A stretch of 23,662 nucleotides of DNA from Haloferacaceae archaeon (GCA_028274825.1 JAQCMZ010000163.1:1-23662), one strand, 5' to 3'; positions 7,821 to 17,576 are shown, numbered from the stretch's first letter. Translations and numbers: made by a program. The notes: a model not told the origin generated them from the sequence alone.

Positions 7821-10738
7821 CCCCAATGTGTCGCCCTCTCATCTTCCGAGTGACTGCCGTGTTCCTCGTCGTCGCGCTGGCGCTTGCCGGGACTGGCCCC
7901 GCTGCCGGGGTCGTCGATGACGGTGACACCAGAATGAGTGACGTCAAGATGGGTCACGCCGAGACGGCTGATCCCCCCGAGATGAGCGGCGCTGCACCGA
8001 CCGGCCCTACGACGGTCGCTACCGCACAGAGCAACAACTCGATCGAACAATCCGGTGGTGGGATAGTGATCGTACTGTCGAAAAGTGCCCAGAATTACAC
8101 TCTCGGGAAGCCGGTGAACGTCTCTATCGGTGAGAGATCTCCAACGACAGTTTCTGGAACTGTCAGCAAGAGTGAAAATGAGTCCACGTACAAACTGCCT
8201 CCCCAGAGACTCCCCGTGGCTGACCTGAACCCCGTGGATGTAGTGGTTGAGCAAGATGGAAAAGTGAAAGCGAAGTCTATGGAACTCAACAAAATCACAC
8301 TCTCTACCGCGAGTGTTGAGGGGGGGCAGGTCCGTCTTCAGACCGAGACGCTGGTCGGGCCTGAGGAGGTAACCCTCAACGCGGCGAGCAACAATCGTGG
8401 GCCACAGCCAGTATCCGCGACCAGAGACGGCGACACGCTCGTCGTCCCGCGATCGGAGCTCACACAATTTTACTTGCCGCCGACGACAGTGACACTCGAC
8501 AGCACCGACGGCTACCTCGAGGGAAATTCACAGGTCCGTATCGGCGAGTTGGTATTAGACGGGGCGGCTACGGACGAGGGAATCGAAATCTACGGGGATC
8601 AGTTGGTTCCAAACGAGTCGTACGGTGTTGCAGTCGAAACGACCCTCGGTCGGTACGAGGCCATCGTCACCGCGAGTGACACCGAACGGGGGGCGACACT
8701 CGCCCTCGATAACCCCGTGCTCGGGGCAGCTTTCGAGGCGACAATCACCATCCGACATGACGGTGGTGTTATCGATAAGCAGACAGTTCGGATCCACTCA
8801 GTCCGCTCTGGGACGGTACAAGACGGGCAAGTTGTCTTGGACAGCCCGCTGGAGACAACCGTCAGATCGGTGAGACTGATCGGCAACCGGTCGATCAGGG
8901 TCAACTCTGAAAACGTCTCGACAACGGTGGTCGTGAATCGCACGGACGTCGAAGCCGAAGGATACAATCTGAGTCAATCTCCGTACTCAATCCCGAGCAA
9001 CGTCTCACGGGTGTCACGCGAGGAATTGCTGGGAGAAAATACCAGTATCTCGGCTGAAACCCTGACGTCTATCCCGAAACGGCAGGTGATAGCGTTCGAG
9101 AATCACACCGTCTCGGAAGGCCGCCACCAGCTTCTCGTAACAACCAACAGTACGACGGTCCCTGTGACTGTCGACGGTAACAGTCCGGGTGAGATTACGG
9201 TGCCGGTCGCCGACAACGCGGACACGAGCGGCACGGCAGGGTCGTTGGAGAATCGACTTCCGGAAGACACGTGGGTGGTGATTCTGATCTTGACCCTGCT
9301 CCTCGCTGGTGTGGGTGTGGGTGTGGGTGGAGCCGTCTTCGGGCGATCCACCGGGGGCGGGTCCGACAGTTCATACGAGGTGCGAGTCACAGCTGTCGAC
9401 GACACCGGTCAGAAGGTCACCGCTCCGGTGGTCGTAAAATCCAGAAGACAAACTCGAGAGCCGGGCCAGCCCTCTCTCCCAGATCGGCTGCCGATGGGTG
9501 ACGGCACCATCCCACTCGACGAGAGACTCTGGGAATTGTACGCCAAACTCGAGGAGACGAAACTCCCGAAGCACCGCCGCAGGACGGAGGGAGTCGATCC
9601 GAGAACCCGCGATCAACTCGAGTTGACGGTCCCTCCGTACAAAGCTACGATCCGCTTCGTCGACGGCACCGGAGATCCCGTCGAAGGAGTCGAGGTTACC
9701 GTCCCCGCGACTCAGAGCGACAAGACCAGCGTGGACGGGATCTGTGAACGCGAAATTCCGGCGTCCACTTCGCCGGTCGAACTCCGGGCGGACCACGAAG
9801 CCTACGAGAGTCACAGCCAAACCTACAACACACTGACCGCGCTGCCAGACGAAATCACCCTGACGCGAAAAACCGGGTCGATCCGGGCAATTGCCGTCAT
9901 CGACGGTGACCCGACGGCGGGTGTTCCGATCACGGCCGGTGGCACACAGCTGCGGACCGACTCCACCGGCGCCGTGCGCTTCGAAGACGTCCCTGTCGGC
10001 AGCCACGACGTGGTCGCCAGCCTGGACAGACCCGACTTCGGCACCGGGACGGCCACCGTCGATGTCGGTGAGGACACGTCGACGGAGTTGAGACTAGACG
10101 TTCCGTTCGAGCTGACACTCTCGAGCTCTCAACGCGAGCGTCTGCAACGGCTGGCGACAGCAGACCGGCTCGAACCGCCGCGGCGGATCGACGGCGCAAT
10201 CAACGGCTACTACGCGTCCGTGTTTGGATCGCTGGCGTCGAGCATCGAGGCGCTCACGACGTCGGGATCGTGGTTCGCAGAGTCGGGTCTCGACGCAGAG
10301 TCTCTCGTCGCGGCGTTACTCGAGACCGGCGAGGAGGTGTTACAGGCAACAGACGCCGGATTGTCGACGAAACACAACGTCGATCTGTTCAGCGCGTGCT
10401 CGCAAATGGCGACTGCCCGGCCGGAGTGGACCGCTGGCTACACCGTCGAAGAGCTGTTCACCCTCGCCGAGCAGGGCCGGGGTCAGCGAGACCGGCGGCT
10501 CGGCGAGCGGGTACGAGCCATGGATTCGACGTTACAGAGCCAGCGAGGCGAACTGACCGTGATCTCGCCGGCCCGAGACCCGTTCGACGAGATCAGAGAC
10601 TTCTACAGGACGTACCCGGACCAGCAGCCCGAACAACAGCTGGCAGTGACGTTCGTGCTCGTGGGATATCTCAACGCCATGGAGGCGATGTTAGACGACC
10701 GATCGGTCCGGACCCGACTCAACACGAGTATCTACTGA
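7817..10738 (+). CDS. Single-pass membrane protein with external beta domains and cytoplasmic Ig-like/helical region, about 973 aa
   Basis: The GTG start at 7817 overlaps the preceding stop (GTGA); an ATG three codons later (7826) is an alternative. A signal peptide (about residues 4-31) precedes about 450 residues of Asn/Ser/Thr-rich extracellular beta domains with several N-x-S/T sites. One membrane segment follows (about 485-509, Gly-Val repeat). The cytoplasmic side has a short linker, then two Ig-like or carboxypeptidase-regulatory-like beta domains (about 608-765, pattern GxVxFxDVPxGxHDV), and a helical C-terminal domain (about 770-973). A beta-sandwich region of this kind inside the cytoplasm is unusual. 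It is a candidate transmembrane link between outside structures and cytoplasmic GTPases. The family is unknown. Confidence 0.88.
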   Translation: MTPMCRPLIFRVTAVFLVVALALAGTGPAAGVVDDGDTRMSDVKMGHAETADPPEMSGAAPTGPTTVATAQSNNSIEQSGGGIVIVLSKSAQNYTLGKPVNVSIGERSPTTVSGTVSKSENESTYKLPPQRLPVADLNPVDVVVEQDGKVKAKSMELNKITLSTASVEGGQVRLQTETLVGPEEVTLNAASNNRGPQPVSATRDGDTLVVPRSELTQFYLPPTTVTLDSTDGYLEGNSQVRIGELVLDGAATDEGIEIYGDQLVPNESYGVAVETTLGRYEAIVTASDTERGATLALDNPVLGAAFEATITIRHDGGVIDKQTVRIHSVRSGTVQDGQVVLDSPLETTVRSVRLIGNRSIRVNSENVSTTVVVNRTDVEAEGYNLSQSPYSIPSNVSRVSREELLGENTSISAETLTSIPKRQVIAFENHTVSEGRHQLLVTTNSTTVPVTVDGNSPGEITVPVADNADTSGTAGSLENRLPEDTWVVILILTLLLAGVGVGVGGAVFGRSTGGGSDSSYEVRVTAVDDTGQKVTAPVVVKSRRQTREPGQPSLPDRLPMGDGTIPLDERLWELYAKLEETKLPKHRRRTEGVDPRTRDQLELTVPPYKATIRFVDGTGDPVEGVEVTVPATQSDKTSVDGICEREIPASTSPVELRADHEAYESHSQTYNTLTALPDEITLTRKTGSIRAIAVIDGDPTAGVPITAGGTQLRTDSTGAVRFEDVPVGSHDVVASLDRPDFGTGTATVDVGEDTSTELRLDVPFELTLSSSQRERLQRLATADRLEPPRRIDGAINGYYASVFGSLASSIEALTTSGSWFAESGLDAESLVAALLETGEEVLQATDAGLSTKHNVDLFSACSQMATARPEWTAGYTVEELFTLAEQGRGQRDRRLGERVRAMDSTLQSQRGELTVISPARDPFDEIRDFYRTYPDQQPEQQLAVTFVLVGYLNAMEAMLDDRSVRTRLNTSIY
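9308..9331 (+). repeat. In-frame hexamer repeat in a membrane segment
   Basis: A short tandem run of GTGGGT units encodes the Gly-Val repeat of the membrane segment of the surrounding gene. Being 6 bases long, unit gains or losses would keep the frame and only change segment length. Confidence 0.5.
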
Positions 10739-11847
10739 TGACACGACTCAAGACACTCCTCGTCGCTGGCGCCGTGGTCGCGATATTTGCGCAGACAGCA
10801 CTCGCGGCGCCGATGCAGTCGCCCCACCCACAGATCGACCAGGACCGCGGGTCCGCCGACCGCTCCGACACCCGACACTCCCCTCCTCCTACCGATGGCT
10901 GGCGGGTGTCGAACGAGTGGAGACGGGTTCAACAGAGCGACCAGCCGACTGCCAGCGAGTTCCTTGCAGACTTCCGGGAGTTGGGATCCGCAGACGCGCT
11001 GTCGGCGTACGCGACGATGGAGACAGCTCGGTCTCGGGCCGTCGTCGCAGTCCAGACGGGAGAGTTCACCGACGCGAAGCGTGACCGACTGGCCGCACTG
11101 TTGACTGTGCTGGAATCGTTCGTGACGGCTTACGAGGCTGCCCAGGCGGGTAACACGACGGAGAGTTTGCGGTTGATCGGCGAGACGAGCGACTCAGTGG
11201 AGTCGCTGCGCACGAGCGGTGGTGCCGAGTACGGGGCGCTGGCTCAGCTGGCGGTCGATCGGTTTTATCTCACCCGTGGCGACGAACTGCGGACAGAGGC
11301 GCGCGACACGACGGCGACGGCAGCCCGGATCGAACTGCTCGAGGCCGCAGTCGCGGCGTATCGTGCTGGCGGGGGGGACGCCCGGCTCTCCTCGACGGCC
11401 TCGAATCTCGAGCGGACACGGGCCCCGTTCCAGGCAGATATGGCGGCGGTGAACGAGTCGGTCAAGACCACTCGAGCGTTCCTTCGGGCGTGTGACGGGC
11501 AGTGTGCTGGCGCGCAAACGGCGCTGTCGGCACACCGTCTGGGAGTGTTCGACCGGTACCTGACCGCACGCGAGGCGGACAGCGAAGCGCGACGTGCCGT
11601 GACTCTGGCGAACAAACACGAACTGGAACAGAGAGCCGCAACCCTGGCTGAGAGGGCCGGCAAGACGCAATCCGGGTTGCGCGGGTTGGCACTGGCGAGC
11701 GTGAGCGTGTTCGTAGGGTACACCGTCTTGGCCGTGCTGGTCTGTACACTCGTGGCCGTGCGAGTGACTCAGTGGGGTGCCGACACTGACGCGGCGACGG
11801 TCGGTCAGATCATTCCTCGCGACTCACCGTCGGTGAGTGACGAATGA
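10738..11847 (+). CDS. Secreted helical protein with C-terminal anchor, 369 aa
   Basis: I place the start at ATG 10738, which shares one base with the previous stop (TGATG) and directly opens a classic signal peptide (residues 1-24, ending TALA before AP). The same frame is open further upstream to 10270, but that part overlaps the preceding gene and is basic, so it is rejected. After a disordered Pro/Ser/Asp segment (about 25-60), the protein is almost all helix (about 65-310) with a CDGQC pair (C252, C256). A C-terminal membrane segment (about 317-345) and a short acidic cytoplasmic tail ending SVSDE complete it. It is probably an extracellular helical bundle anchored in the membrane. No family is recognised. 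It overlaps the next gene by ATGA. Confidence 0.85.
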   Translation: MTRLKTLLVAGAVVAIFAQTALAAPMQSPHPQIDQDRGSADRSDTRHSPPPTDGWRVSNEWRRVQQSDQPTASEFLADFRELGSADALSAYATMETARSRAVVAVQTGEFTDAKRDRLAALLTVLESFVTAYEAAQAGNTTESLRLIGETSDSVESLRTSGGAEYGALAQLAVDRFYLTRGDELRTEARDTTATAARIELLEAAVAAYRAGGGDARLSSTASNLERTRAPFQADMAAVNESVKTTRAFLRACDGQCAGAQTALSAHRLGVFDRYLTAREADSEARRAVTLANKHELEQRAATLAERAGKTQSGLRGLALASVSVFVGYTVLAVLVCTLVAVRVTQWGADTDAATVGQIIPRDSPSVSDE

Positions 11848-14800
11848 TCTCATCTCGACACGCAGCCGTCGTGATCGCTGGACTCGTGCTGCTCGGTGCC
11901 GCTGGACCGGCTGCTGCCGTCTCGACATCGGTCGAAATCCAGGCTGCAAGTCCGGCATCACAATCTGAGACACTGTCGTTTTCGTTCACACCCGCGAGCA
12001 ATCAGACCCTCTCCGCTCCGAGCCGACTCACCGACGGTGGTGGCGATGTGGTGTTCGAGTTCGAACGGTGGGACCGGTCGGACGGAACCGACGGCGGAAC
12101 GAGCACGAGCTGGCAGGCCCTCGGTGGCGAAGAGTACACCGTCGAGTACAGCGTCGATGTCGACTCGTCGACCGCCGAGGGAACCTACGCCTCGCAGGCA
12201 GATATCTCCGGGTCCAGCGGCACCGTTCACAGTGAGCAACTCGAAACGCAGGTCGACGTGCTCGAACCGAGTTTCGGCGTTGCACCGTCGCCCGCAGTCT
12301 CTGTCGAGTTGGACGCCATCACCGAAGATTCCGCGGAGAGGCAAATTACAGTCCCGATCCAGAACACCGGCGACGGGTTCATGCAGGTCGAGTCTGTCCA
12401 GTTGTCGAACACCCCGTCAGAAATCTCGCTTTCGTCGGGCTCGGCGCTGACTGACATTTCGGCAGGTGAAACCGAGTCGGTGACGTTCACCGTCGACATC
12501 GGCGCAGAAGCTGAGGGCACCTACCAGTTCGACGTGACTGTCACCGACAGTCTCGACGACACACAGACGTTCACTACTCAGTTGACCGTGGACAAAGTGC
12601 TTCCCGCATTCGGCTCTGTCGATACACAGACCGCGGAAGTCGTGTTCGCCGATCCCGACGGGCAGGGGCGGGAAGTCGAAGTGGAGCCGACCGTCCCCAA
12701 CGAGGGAGACGGCACGATGCAACTCCGGTCGATCGAACTCGAGGACCCGCCGCGCGGAATCGATGTCGAGTCCGCGTCGCTGTCGGGCGATCAGGTTGCG
12801 GCCAACGCAGACGAGCCCGTGTCGTTCAGCGTGGCGGCTGACAACTTCGTGCAGGAAGGATCCTACCGGATGACGGCAGTACTGACCGACAGTCTGGACA
12901 ACACTGTACGGTTTCCCGTGACACTCACGGTCCGGCGGCCACCGGTCGTCGGGACCGACAACGGCCGATTTGATCTGGGCGGCGTCCTGGTCGGGACCGA
13001 AAAAACCGCTCGAGTGGCAGTGTCCGAGGTTGGTGACACCAATCCGATCGACGGGATGACAGCGAGGGTGCGTCCGTCTCAGCCACGAGACGGCGAACTG
13101 TCGGTGGCACAGCTCCGGAGAACCTCTGTCAGGGCAGGCGAGACAGAATTCGTCGATGTCTCCGTCTCAGCCAGTGAGAGCGCCGACCAAGACGACGTAC
13201 TCAGATGGGACGTCACTCTTACTCCGAACGCCGATGACGCGGACTCGCAGACGATCCCGGCGAGGGCGGAGGTTCTGTACCCGCCACGGCTGGAGGAATT
13301 GGCGCTCAAGAGTGTTGACATCGAGTTCGATCGCGCGAGGCCCACCTCCGACTACGAAACGACCACGACCGTCGAATTCGCAAACGGGGGAGACCTCACC
13401 ATGGAGGTTCAGGACATCTCCGCTGAGGTGGCTGGCTCCACCAGCGTGACAGCCACGGTCACAAAGACACCGGCGTCGGTAAACGGATTGTCGAGCGGGT
13501 CAGCCACGGTCCAGGTCACTGCCCAGCCCGACGCGCCCGAAGAGACCTCCCGCCTCGAGGTGACGGTTCAAACTGCTGAGGGCGGCACGGAGACGATCAC
13601 CCGCGAGGTCACTGTCAACCACCAGATCGAACTGTCCACGAGCGCGACAGACGTCGAGTTCGGTGAGCTGTCTGTGACGACCGAACGGACCCGTGCGGTG
13701 GAGGTGACCGAGGAACTGGGGTACGAGACGGTCAGCGGACTGACCGTCGAGCCCGTCGCCGGACCGGAGTCGTACCTCCAGATCACGTCTGAACCGCCGT
13801 CGACGATCGAGCCGGGCGAGTCAGATCAACTCGTGTTCACTCTCGAGTTCAGCCCGGACGCCGAACTGTATCGGCAGTACGCGTGGGCGTACAAACTCGA
13901 CGGTGACAACGTCGACCCACGGATTGTGAACGTGACTGCACGGCCCCGGCCGCTGTCGTTCGGCGAAGTCAAAGACGACCTGTCGGCGGCCGCCGAGGAC
14001 GGCGCGTTCCGAGAGCCGGTCGCGACCGGCGTCGAAGAGACACTGGTCAACGTCGAAACTCGGCTTCGGGAAAACAAGTCTGTTTCGGGTGATACCCTGT
14101 CGATCTCGCTGTCGATGGCCCGAGCGACGCTGCTGTATCTGGACGCGTTGTCGGCGGCTCGGACGGCTCAAGAGAGTGGCAACTTCAAACAGGGGCAGCG
14201 GCACCTCACCGAGGCGGCCGTCGCTCGCGATCAGGTCGTCTCTGCGGTCGAGCAGATCTCCCCGCAACTTCGGTCGCCTGCCACCAGGGCAGTCCGCGCC
14301 GCAAATCAGTCGCTCGATGAGACGGTCGCGTCCCAGCGCGCACACTACGAGGACGTACTCGGCGGAGACCCGTCAGTGGCCGAGCGAGCGCGGGCGCAGC
14401 GCTCGCTGGCCCAACTGGCGGCGATTACTGGCGACAGGGAGACGGCCGCTCGTCGCCGTGGCGCTGCCACGAATGCGACAGATACGTACCTGAGGCTCGT
14501 GGAAGATGCGGCGACCGCCCGGGCACAGGCAGACACGACCTGGCAATCGGTGAAGCAGAACGCGACCGTCGTTCTCGCCGGACAGCCGCTCGTGTTGAAC
14601 CCGGCGCGATACGACGCCGTGACCGACAGACTCAAAACCATCGACGACCGGTACGCGTCCGCGATCGACCAACACCGGCGTGCGGGCACCGACCGTGTCG
14701 AACCGGTGACACAACGGCGCGACCAGGTCGCCTTCCAAGCCCAACTCGTGAGCTACAGTCTCTTGGCCGCGGCTGGGGTGTACGGACTCGGTGCCGTGGG

Positions 14801-14885
14801 CGTGATTAGTTTCGTGTTCATCCGGGGGCTCAGGTACGTCCGGGAGACGCGACGAGCAGCGGTCGGAGACTTCCTCCTGAACTGA
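11844..14885 (+). CDS. Secreted Ig-like repeat protein with helical stalk and C-terminal TM, 1013 aa
   Basis: A signal peptide (about residues 1-25, ending AAAV) is followed by about 650 residues of at least five beta-sandwich repeats of roughly 100-125 aa. Each opens with a motif like FGSVDTQTAEVVF or VEFGELSVTTERTRAVEV and contains N/D-x-G-D. They resemble ASH/HYDIN-like ('choice-of-anchor D') or CARDB-type Ig folds. A helical region (about 700-960) follows, then a membrane segment (about 970-992) and a basic cytoplasmic tail (RGLRYVRETRR). It is predicted to project from the cell surface as a rod. It is the last gene of the plus-strand operon; its ATGA overlaps the preceding gene and its stop lies in a hairpin shared with the convergent operon. 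No specific family is assigned. Confidence 0.88.
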   Translation: MISSRHAAVVIAGLVLLGAAGPAAAVSTSVEIQAASPASQSETLSFSFTPASNQTLSAPSRLTDGGGDVVFEFERWDRSDGTDGGTSTSWQALGGEEYTVEYSVDVDSSTAEGTYASQADISGSSGTVHSEQLETQVDVLEPSFGVAPSPAVSVELDAITEDSAERQITVPIQNTGDGFMQVESVQLSNTPSEISLSSGSALTDISAGETESVTFTVDIGAEAEGTYQFDVTVTDSLDDTQTFTTQLTVDKVLPAFGSVDTQTAEVVFADPDGQGREVEVEPTVPNEGDGTMQLRSIELEDPPRGIDVESASLSGDQVAANADEPVSFSVAADNFVQEGSYRMTAVLTDSLDNTVRFPVTLTVRRPPVVGTDNGRFDLGGVLVGTEKTARVAVSEVGDTNPIDGMTARVRPSQPRDGELSVAQLRRTSVRAGETEFVDVSVSASESADQDDVLRWDVTLTPNADDADSQTIPARAEVLYPPRLEELALKSVDIEFDRARPTSDYETTTTVEFANGGDLTMEVQDISAEVAGSTSVTATVTKTPASVNGLSSGSATVQVTAQPDAPEETSRLEVTVQTAEGGTETITREVTVNHQIELSTSATDVEFGELSVTTERTRAVEVTEELGYETVSGLTVEPVAGPESYLQITSEPPSTIEPGESDQLVFTLEFSPDAELYRQYAWAYKLDGDNVDPRIVNVTARPRPLSFGEVKDDLSAAAEDGAFREPVATGVEETLVNVETRLRENKSVSGDTLSISLSMARATLLYLDALSAARTAQESGNFKQGQRHLTEAAVARDQVVSAVEQISPQLRSPATRAVRAANQSLDETVASQRAHYEDVLGGDPSVAERARAQRSLAQLAAITGDRETAARRRGAATNATDTYLRLVEDAATARAQADTTWQSVKQNATVVLAGQPLVLNPARYDAVTDRLKTIDDRYASAIDQHRRAGTDRVEPVTQRRDQVAFQAQLVSYSLLAAAGVYGLGAVGVISFVFIRGLRYVRETRRAAVGDFLLN

Positions 14886-14916
14886 TAGCGAGTCTGCTCA
14901 AAACGACTCGGCTATC
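14884..14916. terminator. Hairpin at the convergent operon junction
   Basis: GATAGCGAGTC (14884-14894) pairs with GACTCGGCTATC (14905-14916) over 11 bp with one bulged G, around a 10-base loop. The plus-strand stop (14883-14885) touches the left arm, and the minus-strand stop (14898-14900, read as TGA) sits in the loop. The operons are only 12 bases apart. The hairpin could end or insulate both transcripts. No long T-run follows on either strand, so a classic T-tract archaeal terminator is not seen. Confidence 0.5.
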
Positions 14917-17576
14917 ACCGACGGAAACTCGGCCACGGGGTTCGTCTGCACGTCGGCGATGGTTAACGCGCCGTCCGTTTCCGCGATTTGCACCGTGTCT
15001 ATCCGTCTGTCGGTCGCGTCGTCGACCAGTCGCACCCCTGCGTCCACCGGCCGGCCATCGTCAGCAGATCCCTCCTCACCGGCCGCCGTCGGGTCGTGGT
15101 TGACGCGGACTCTGTGGTCGTACGACTCACCGGGATCCAGGTGACCGATCTCGGTGTGTGGCCCGGCGGTGACGCTGTCTCCCACCGACTGCACGCCGAG
15201 ATTCTCGATCGAGCGGTCACTGTCGTTGCGCACTCGGACGTAGATCGTGCCGACTCCGTCGACCAACTCACCGTCCGTCACGGTCGTTTTCACCCCGCTG
15301 AATCGTGATTGTGACGGTCGTTCCGGCAGATGCTGCCCCAGCGTGTCGATGTCGTCCAGTTCCGCGAAGACGACCGTCGCCGGGAGCACCCCTGCGTCTA
15401 TGGATGGCGGCAGTTCGGCGGTTGCGTGGGCCACCTCGCCGGGGACGAGTGTCGCCTCGAGTCCGATTCGTTCGCCACCGAGTTCGACGCCCACGAGTTG
15501 GCCGGGCTGATCCGTGTTCACAGCCACCACCAGTTCGTGACTCTCTCCCGTGTCACTCCACCAGACGTACGGGACGATCGACGCCTCGACCGGGCTCACA
15601 CCCACCGTGTCCGTGGTCATTGCCGTGTCGCCGGTCGACACCTGCACGGGCGGCAGGCTCCCGTCTTCGTAGCAGACGAACGCCCGTCCCTTCTCGATCT
15701 GCTCGCCTGCCGACACAGTCTGGCTGACGGGGTCGGCTCCCCCGGATTCGATCTCGGTGGTTCGCGACTCATCGCCGGTGTTGTCGATCGCGACCCGTTC
15801 AGACTCCCGCCGACCGACAGTCGGCCGCTCGGTTTCGACGTGCCGGCTGATCTCGATCGGGGTCCCGTCGTCGGTCGAGGACTCGGATTGTTCCGTCTCC
15901 AGTTCCGTCGCCGTCTCCGGTTCCGGTTCCGTCGCCGTCTCAGCTGTCCGATTTCTCTGGTCTCCCCGGACGACCCCCTCGACGACACCCGGATCGAACG
16001 CGCCCTGGTCTCGATCCGCGCTGGTTTTTGCCTCGATGGGACGGCACTCACCCACCGTCGACGGAATCGTCCAGACGAAGGTTCCGTTTCCGGACAACTC
16101 GATTGTGCGCGTGAGTGTCTCGTCTGGTGTCGGCAACCCGGAGACGGTGAGAGTGTCCTCTATCGGGAAGGAGACGGCCGAACTGACACTCACCTCAACG
16201 AACCCACGCGGCCCCGCAGAGACGGACACCGCCGCCAACTCGTCGGGGACATCGACCGTAATCTCTCGAGATTCCAGAGACTCGACCGTGGCCGGCACCG
16301 CCCGCGTTCCTGGCGCGACCGCCAAGTCGACACTGGCGGACTCGGCGGGCGGGATTGTGTCCAGCCGCGTCGACCTGATCCAGCCTCCCTCGATCGGACG
16401 GTCACTATCGTTGGTGACTGTCACACGGAGTGTCACCGTTTCACCGTCGGTTCTGATCGGTTCTGTGTCGACAGCCGACATCTCGCTGGGGCTGACCGTC
16501 GGCACGGTCACACTATCGACGGTCGTCTCTCCGACGAGTAACGTCACCGTCAACCCCTCCGATGACGTCTCGGTCTCGGCTGGTTCGACGGCCAGATTGA
16601 CCCGCTGGCGACCACCCGGTGACAGACTGAGCGAGAACTCTTCGCTCGCACCGCCGGGCCCCCGGATCGTCGCCGCCGTCTCGACGGGGGCAGTGTCGTC
16701 GTTCCGGACCACGACAGGAAGTCGGTCCGTCGGCATCACGACCGAATCAGGTGTGACCTCCAGCCCGAGCCCGGCTGTCGGATCGCCGGGCGGCTGAAAC
16801 ACGCGTACTGTCTCGTCACTGATTTCACACAGGGTGGTCCCGTCCGCCGAGACGACGCATTCGCCGGTCGCGGCGACTCCGCGGACCGGCGCCCGGTCAC
16901 CGGCCGGCGTGACTGTCATCAATTTCCCGTCGGTCTGACAAAAAATCCGGTCGGTTCCCACCGGCGTTATCCACTCCACGTCCGAGATCGTCCACTGTCG
17001 TTCGCCATCGCCGTGGGCCAGGAGACGGCCGTCTTTCAGGAGCGTCACGACCGTGTCGCTGACAATCCCGACCACGTCGACTGCCGCCGGCAGGTCACCA
17101 CCGCCGCCGCCCATCACGGTGTATGATGTCCAGTTGGCGGCGGTCACCCGGCCGTTGAGCGCGGCCAGCGTCGGTTCGTCGGGTGCGTTCGGCGACGGGA
17201 CTGACTGATCGGTGCGCGCACCGGGGTCACGCCGTGTCCCGTCCGGGGCCAGCGGGATGAGCCGCCCGTCGGCCGTTCGGACGACGACCGTATCCCCGAC
17301 CGGGTCAGCTGTCACATCCACCAGTGTCGGAGAAAGCTGTGTCTCCCACGCCGTCGTGCCGTCCCGCTCGTGGGCGATTACCTGGCCGTCGACCAACACG
17401 TACACGTGAGTGCCCGCCGCCACGTCGTCGACCGTTCCCCGGTAGATGCGAGTCAGGTCGTCGTGAACCAGGGTGACCCCGTTGTCGTCGGCCAGCACGA
17501 CGAACGACGACCCCGCTGCGCTCGCCAGGACGGGCCCGTGTTCGAACGAGGTGACGGCGGCCAGCGACAGGCTCAC
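14898..17576 (-). CDS. Cytoplasmic beta-propeller plus Ig-like repeat protein, 892 aa
   Basis: The start is GTG (17574-17576), overlapping the AAA+ gene stop as GTGA. About residues 1-280 have the strand pattern of a PQQ/WD40-type beta-propeller (repeats such as VYVLVDGQVIAHERDG and VVVRTADGRLIPLAPDG). The rest consists of several Ig-like beta domains (about 285-540 and 600-890), interrupted by an acidic Thr/Glu-rich linker (near ETATEPEPE). No signal peptide or TM is seen, so it should stay in the cytoplasm, although its Ig-like domains resemble those of the secreted proteins on the facing operon. It is the last gene of the minus-strand operon. It is probably a scaffold or adaptor working with the AAA+ ATPase encoded just upstream. 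The family is unknown. Confidence 0.85.
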   Translation of the reverse strand: MSLSLAAVTSFEHGPVLASAAGSSFVVLADDNGVTLVHDDLTRIYRGTVDDVAAGTHVYVLVDGQVIAHERDGTTAWETQLSPTLVDVTADPVGDTVVVRTADGRLIPLAPDGTRRDPGARTDQSVPSPNAPDEPTLAALNGRVTAANWTSYTVMGGGGGDLPAAVDVVGIVSDTVVTLLKDGRLLAHGDGERQWTISDVEWITPVGTDRIFCQTDGKLMTVTPAGDRAPVRGVAATGECVVSADGTTLCEISDETVRVFQPPGDPTAGLGLEVTPDSVVMPTDRLPVVVRNDDTAPVETAATIRGPGGASEEFSLSLSPGGRQRVNLAVEPAETETSSEGLTVTLLVGETTVDSVTVPTVSPSEMSAVDTEPIRTDGETVTLRVTVTNDSDRPIEGGWIRSTRLDTIPPAESASVDLAVAPGTRAVPATVESLESREITVDVPDELAAVSVSAGPRGFVEVSVSSAVSFPIEDTLTVSGLPTPDETLTRTIELSGNGTFVWTIPSTVGECRPIEAKTSADRDQGAFDPGVVEGVVRGDQRNRTAETATEPEPETATELETEQSESSTDDGTPIEISRHVETERPTVGRRESERVAIDNTGDESRTTEIESGGADPVSQTVSAGEQIEKGRAFVCYEDGSLPPVQVSTGDTAMTTDTVGVSPVEASIVPYVWWSDTGESHELVVAVNTDQPGQLVGVELGGERIGLEATLVPGEVAHATAELPPSIDAGVLPATVVFAELDDIDTLGQHLPERPSQSRFSGVKTTVTDGELVDGVGTIYVRVRNDSDRSIENLGVQSVGDSVTAGPHTEIGHLDPGESYDHRVRVNHDPTAAGEEGSADDGRPVDAGVRLVDDATDRRIDTVQIAETDGALTIADVQTNPVAEFPSVIAESF
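15895..15936 (-). repeat. Tandem repeat coding for a Thr/Glu linker
   Basis: Two imperfect tandem units sharing GTCTCC, GTTCCG and TCGCC (about 18 and 24 bases) encode part of the acidic ETATEPEPE-type linker of the propeller/Ig protein. The 6-base length difference keeps the frame. It is probably a flexible spacer that can vary in length. Confidence 0.5.

Noticed and set aside
7206..7826. 206-codon minus-strand open frame
   Set aside because: It is antisense to GTPase 2 and has no features of its own.
10270..10737. 156-codon upstream extension of the 369-aa gene in the same open frame
   Set aside because: It overlaps the end of the 973-aa gene, its residues are Arg-rich, and ATG 10738 has both the stop/start overlap and an immediate signal peptide.
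15330..16541. 403-codon plus-strand open frame
   Set aside because: It is antisense to the propeller/Ig gene, with Arg/His-rich composition unlike haloarchaeal proteins; a shadow of high-GC coding sequence.
15757..16797. 346-codon plus-strand open frame
   Set aside because: It is also antisense within the same gene, Ser/Thr/Val-rich with no domain pattern, and has no coupling to neighbours.
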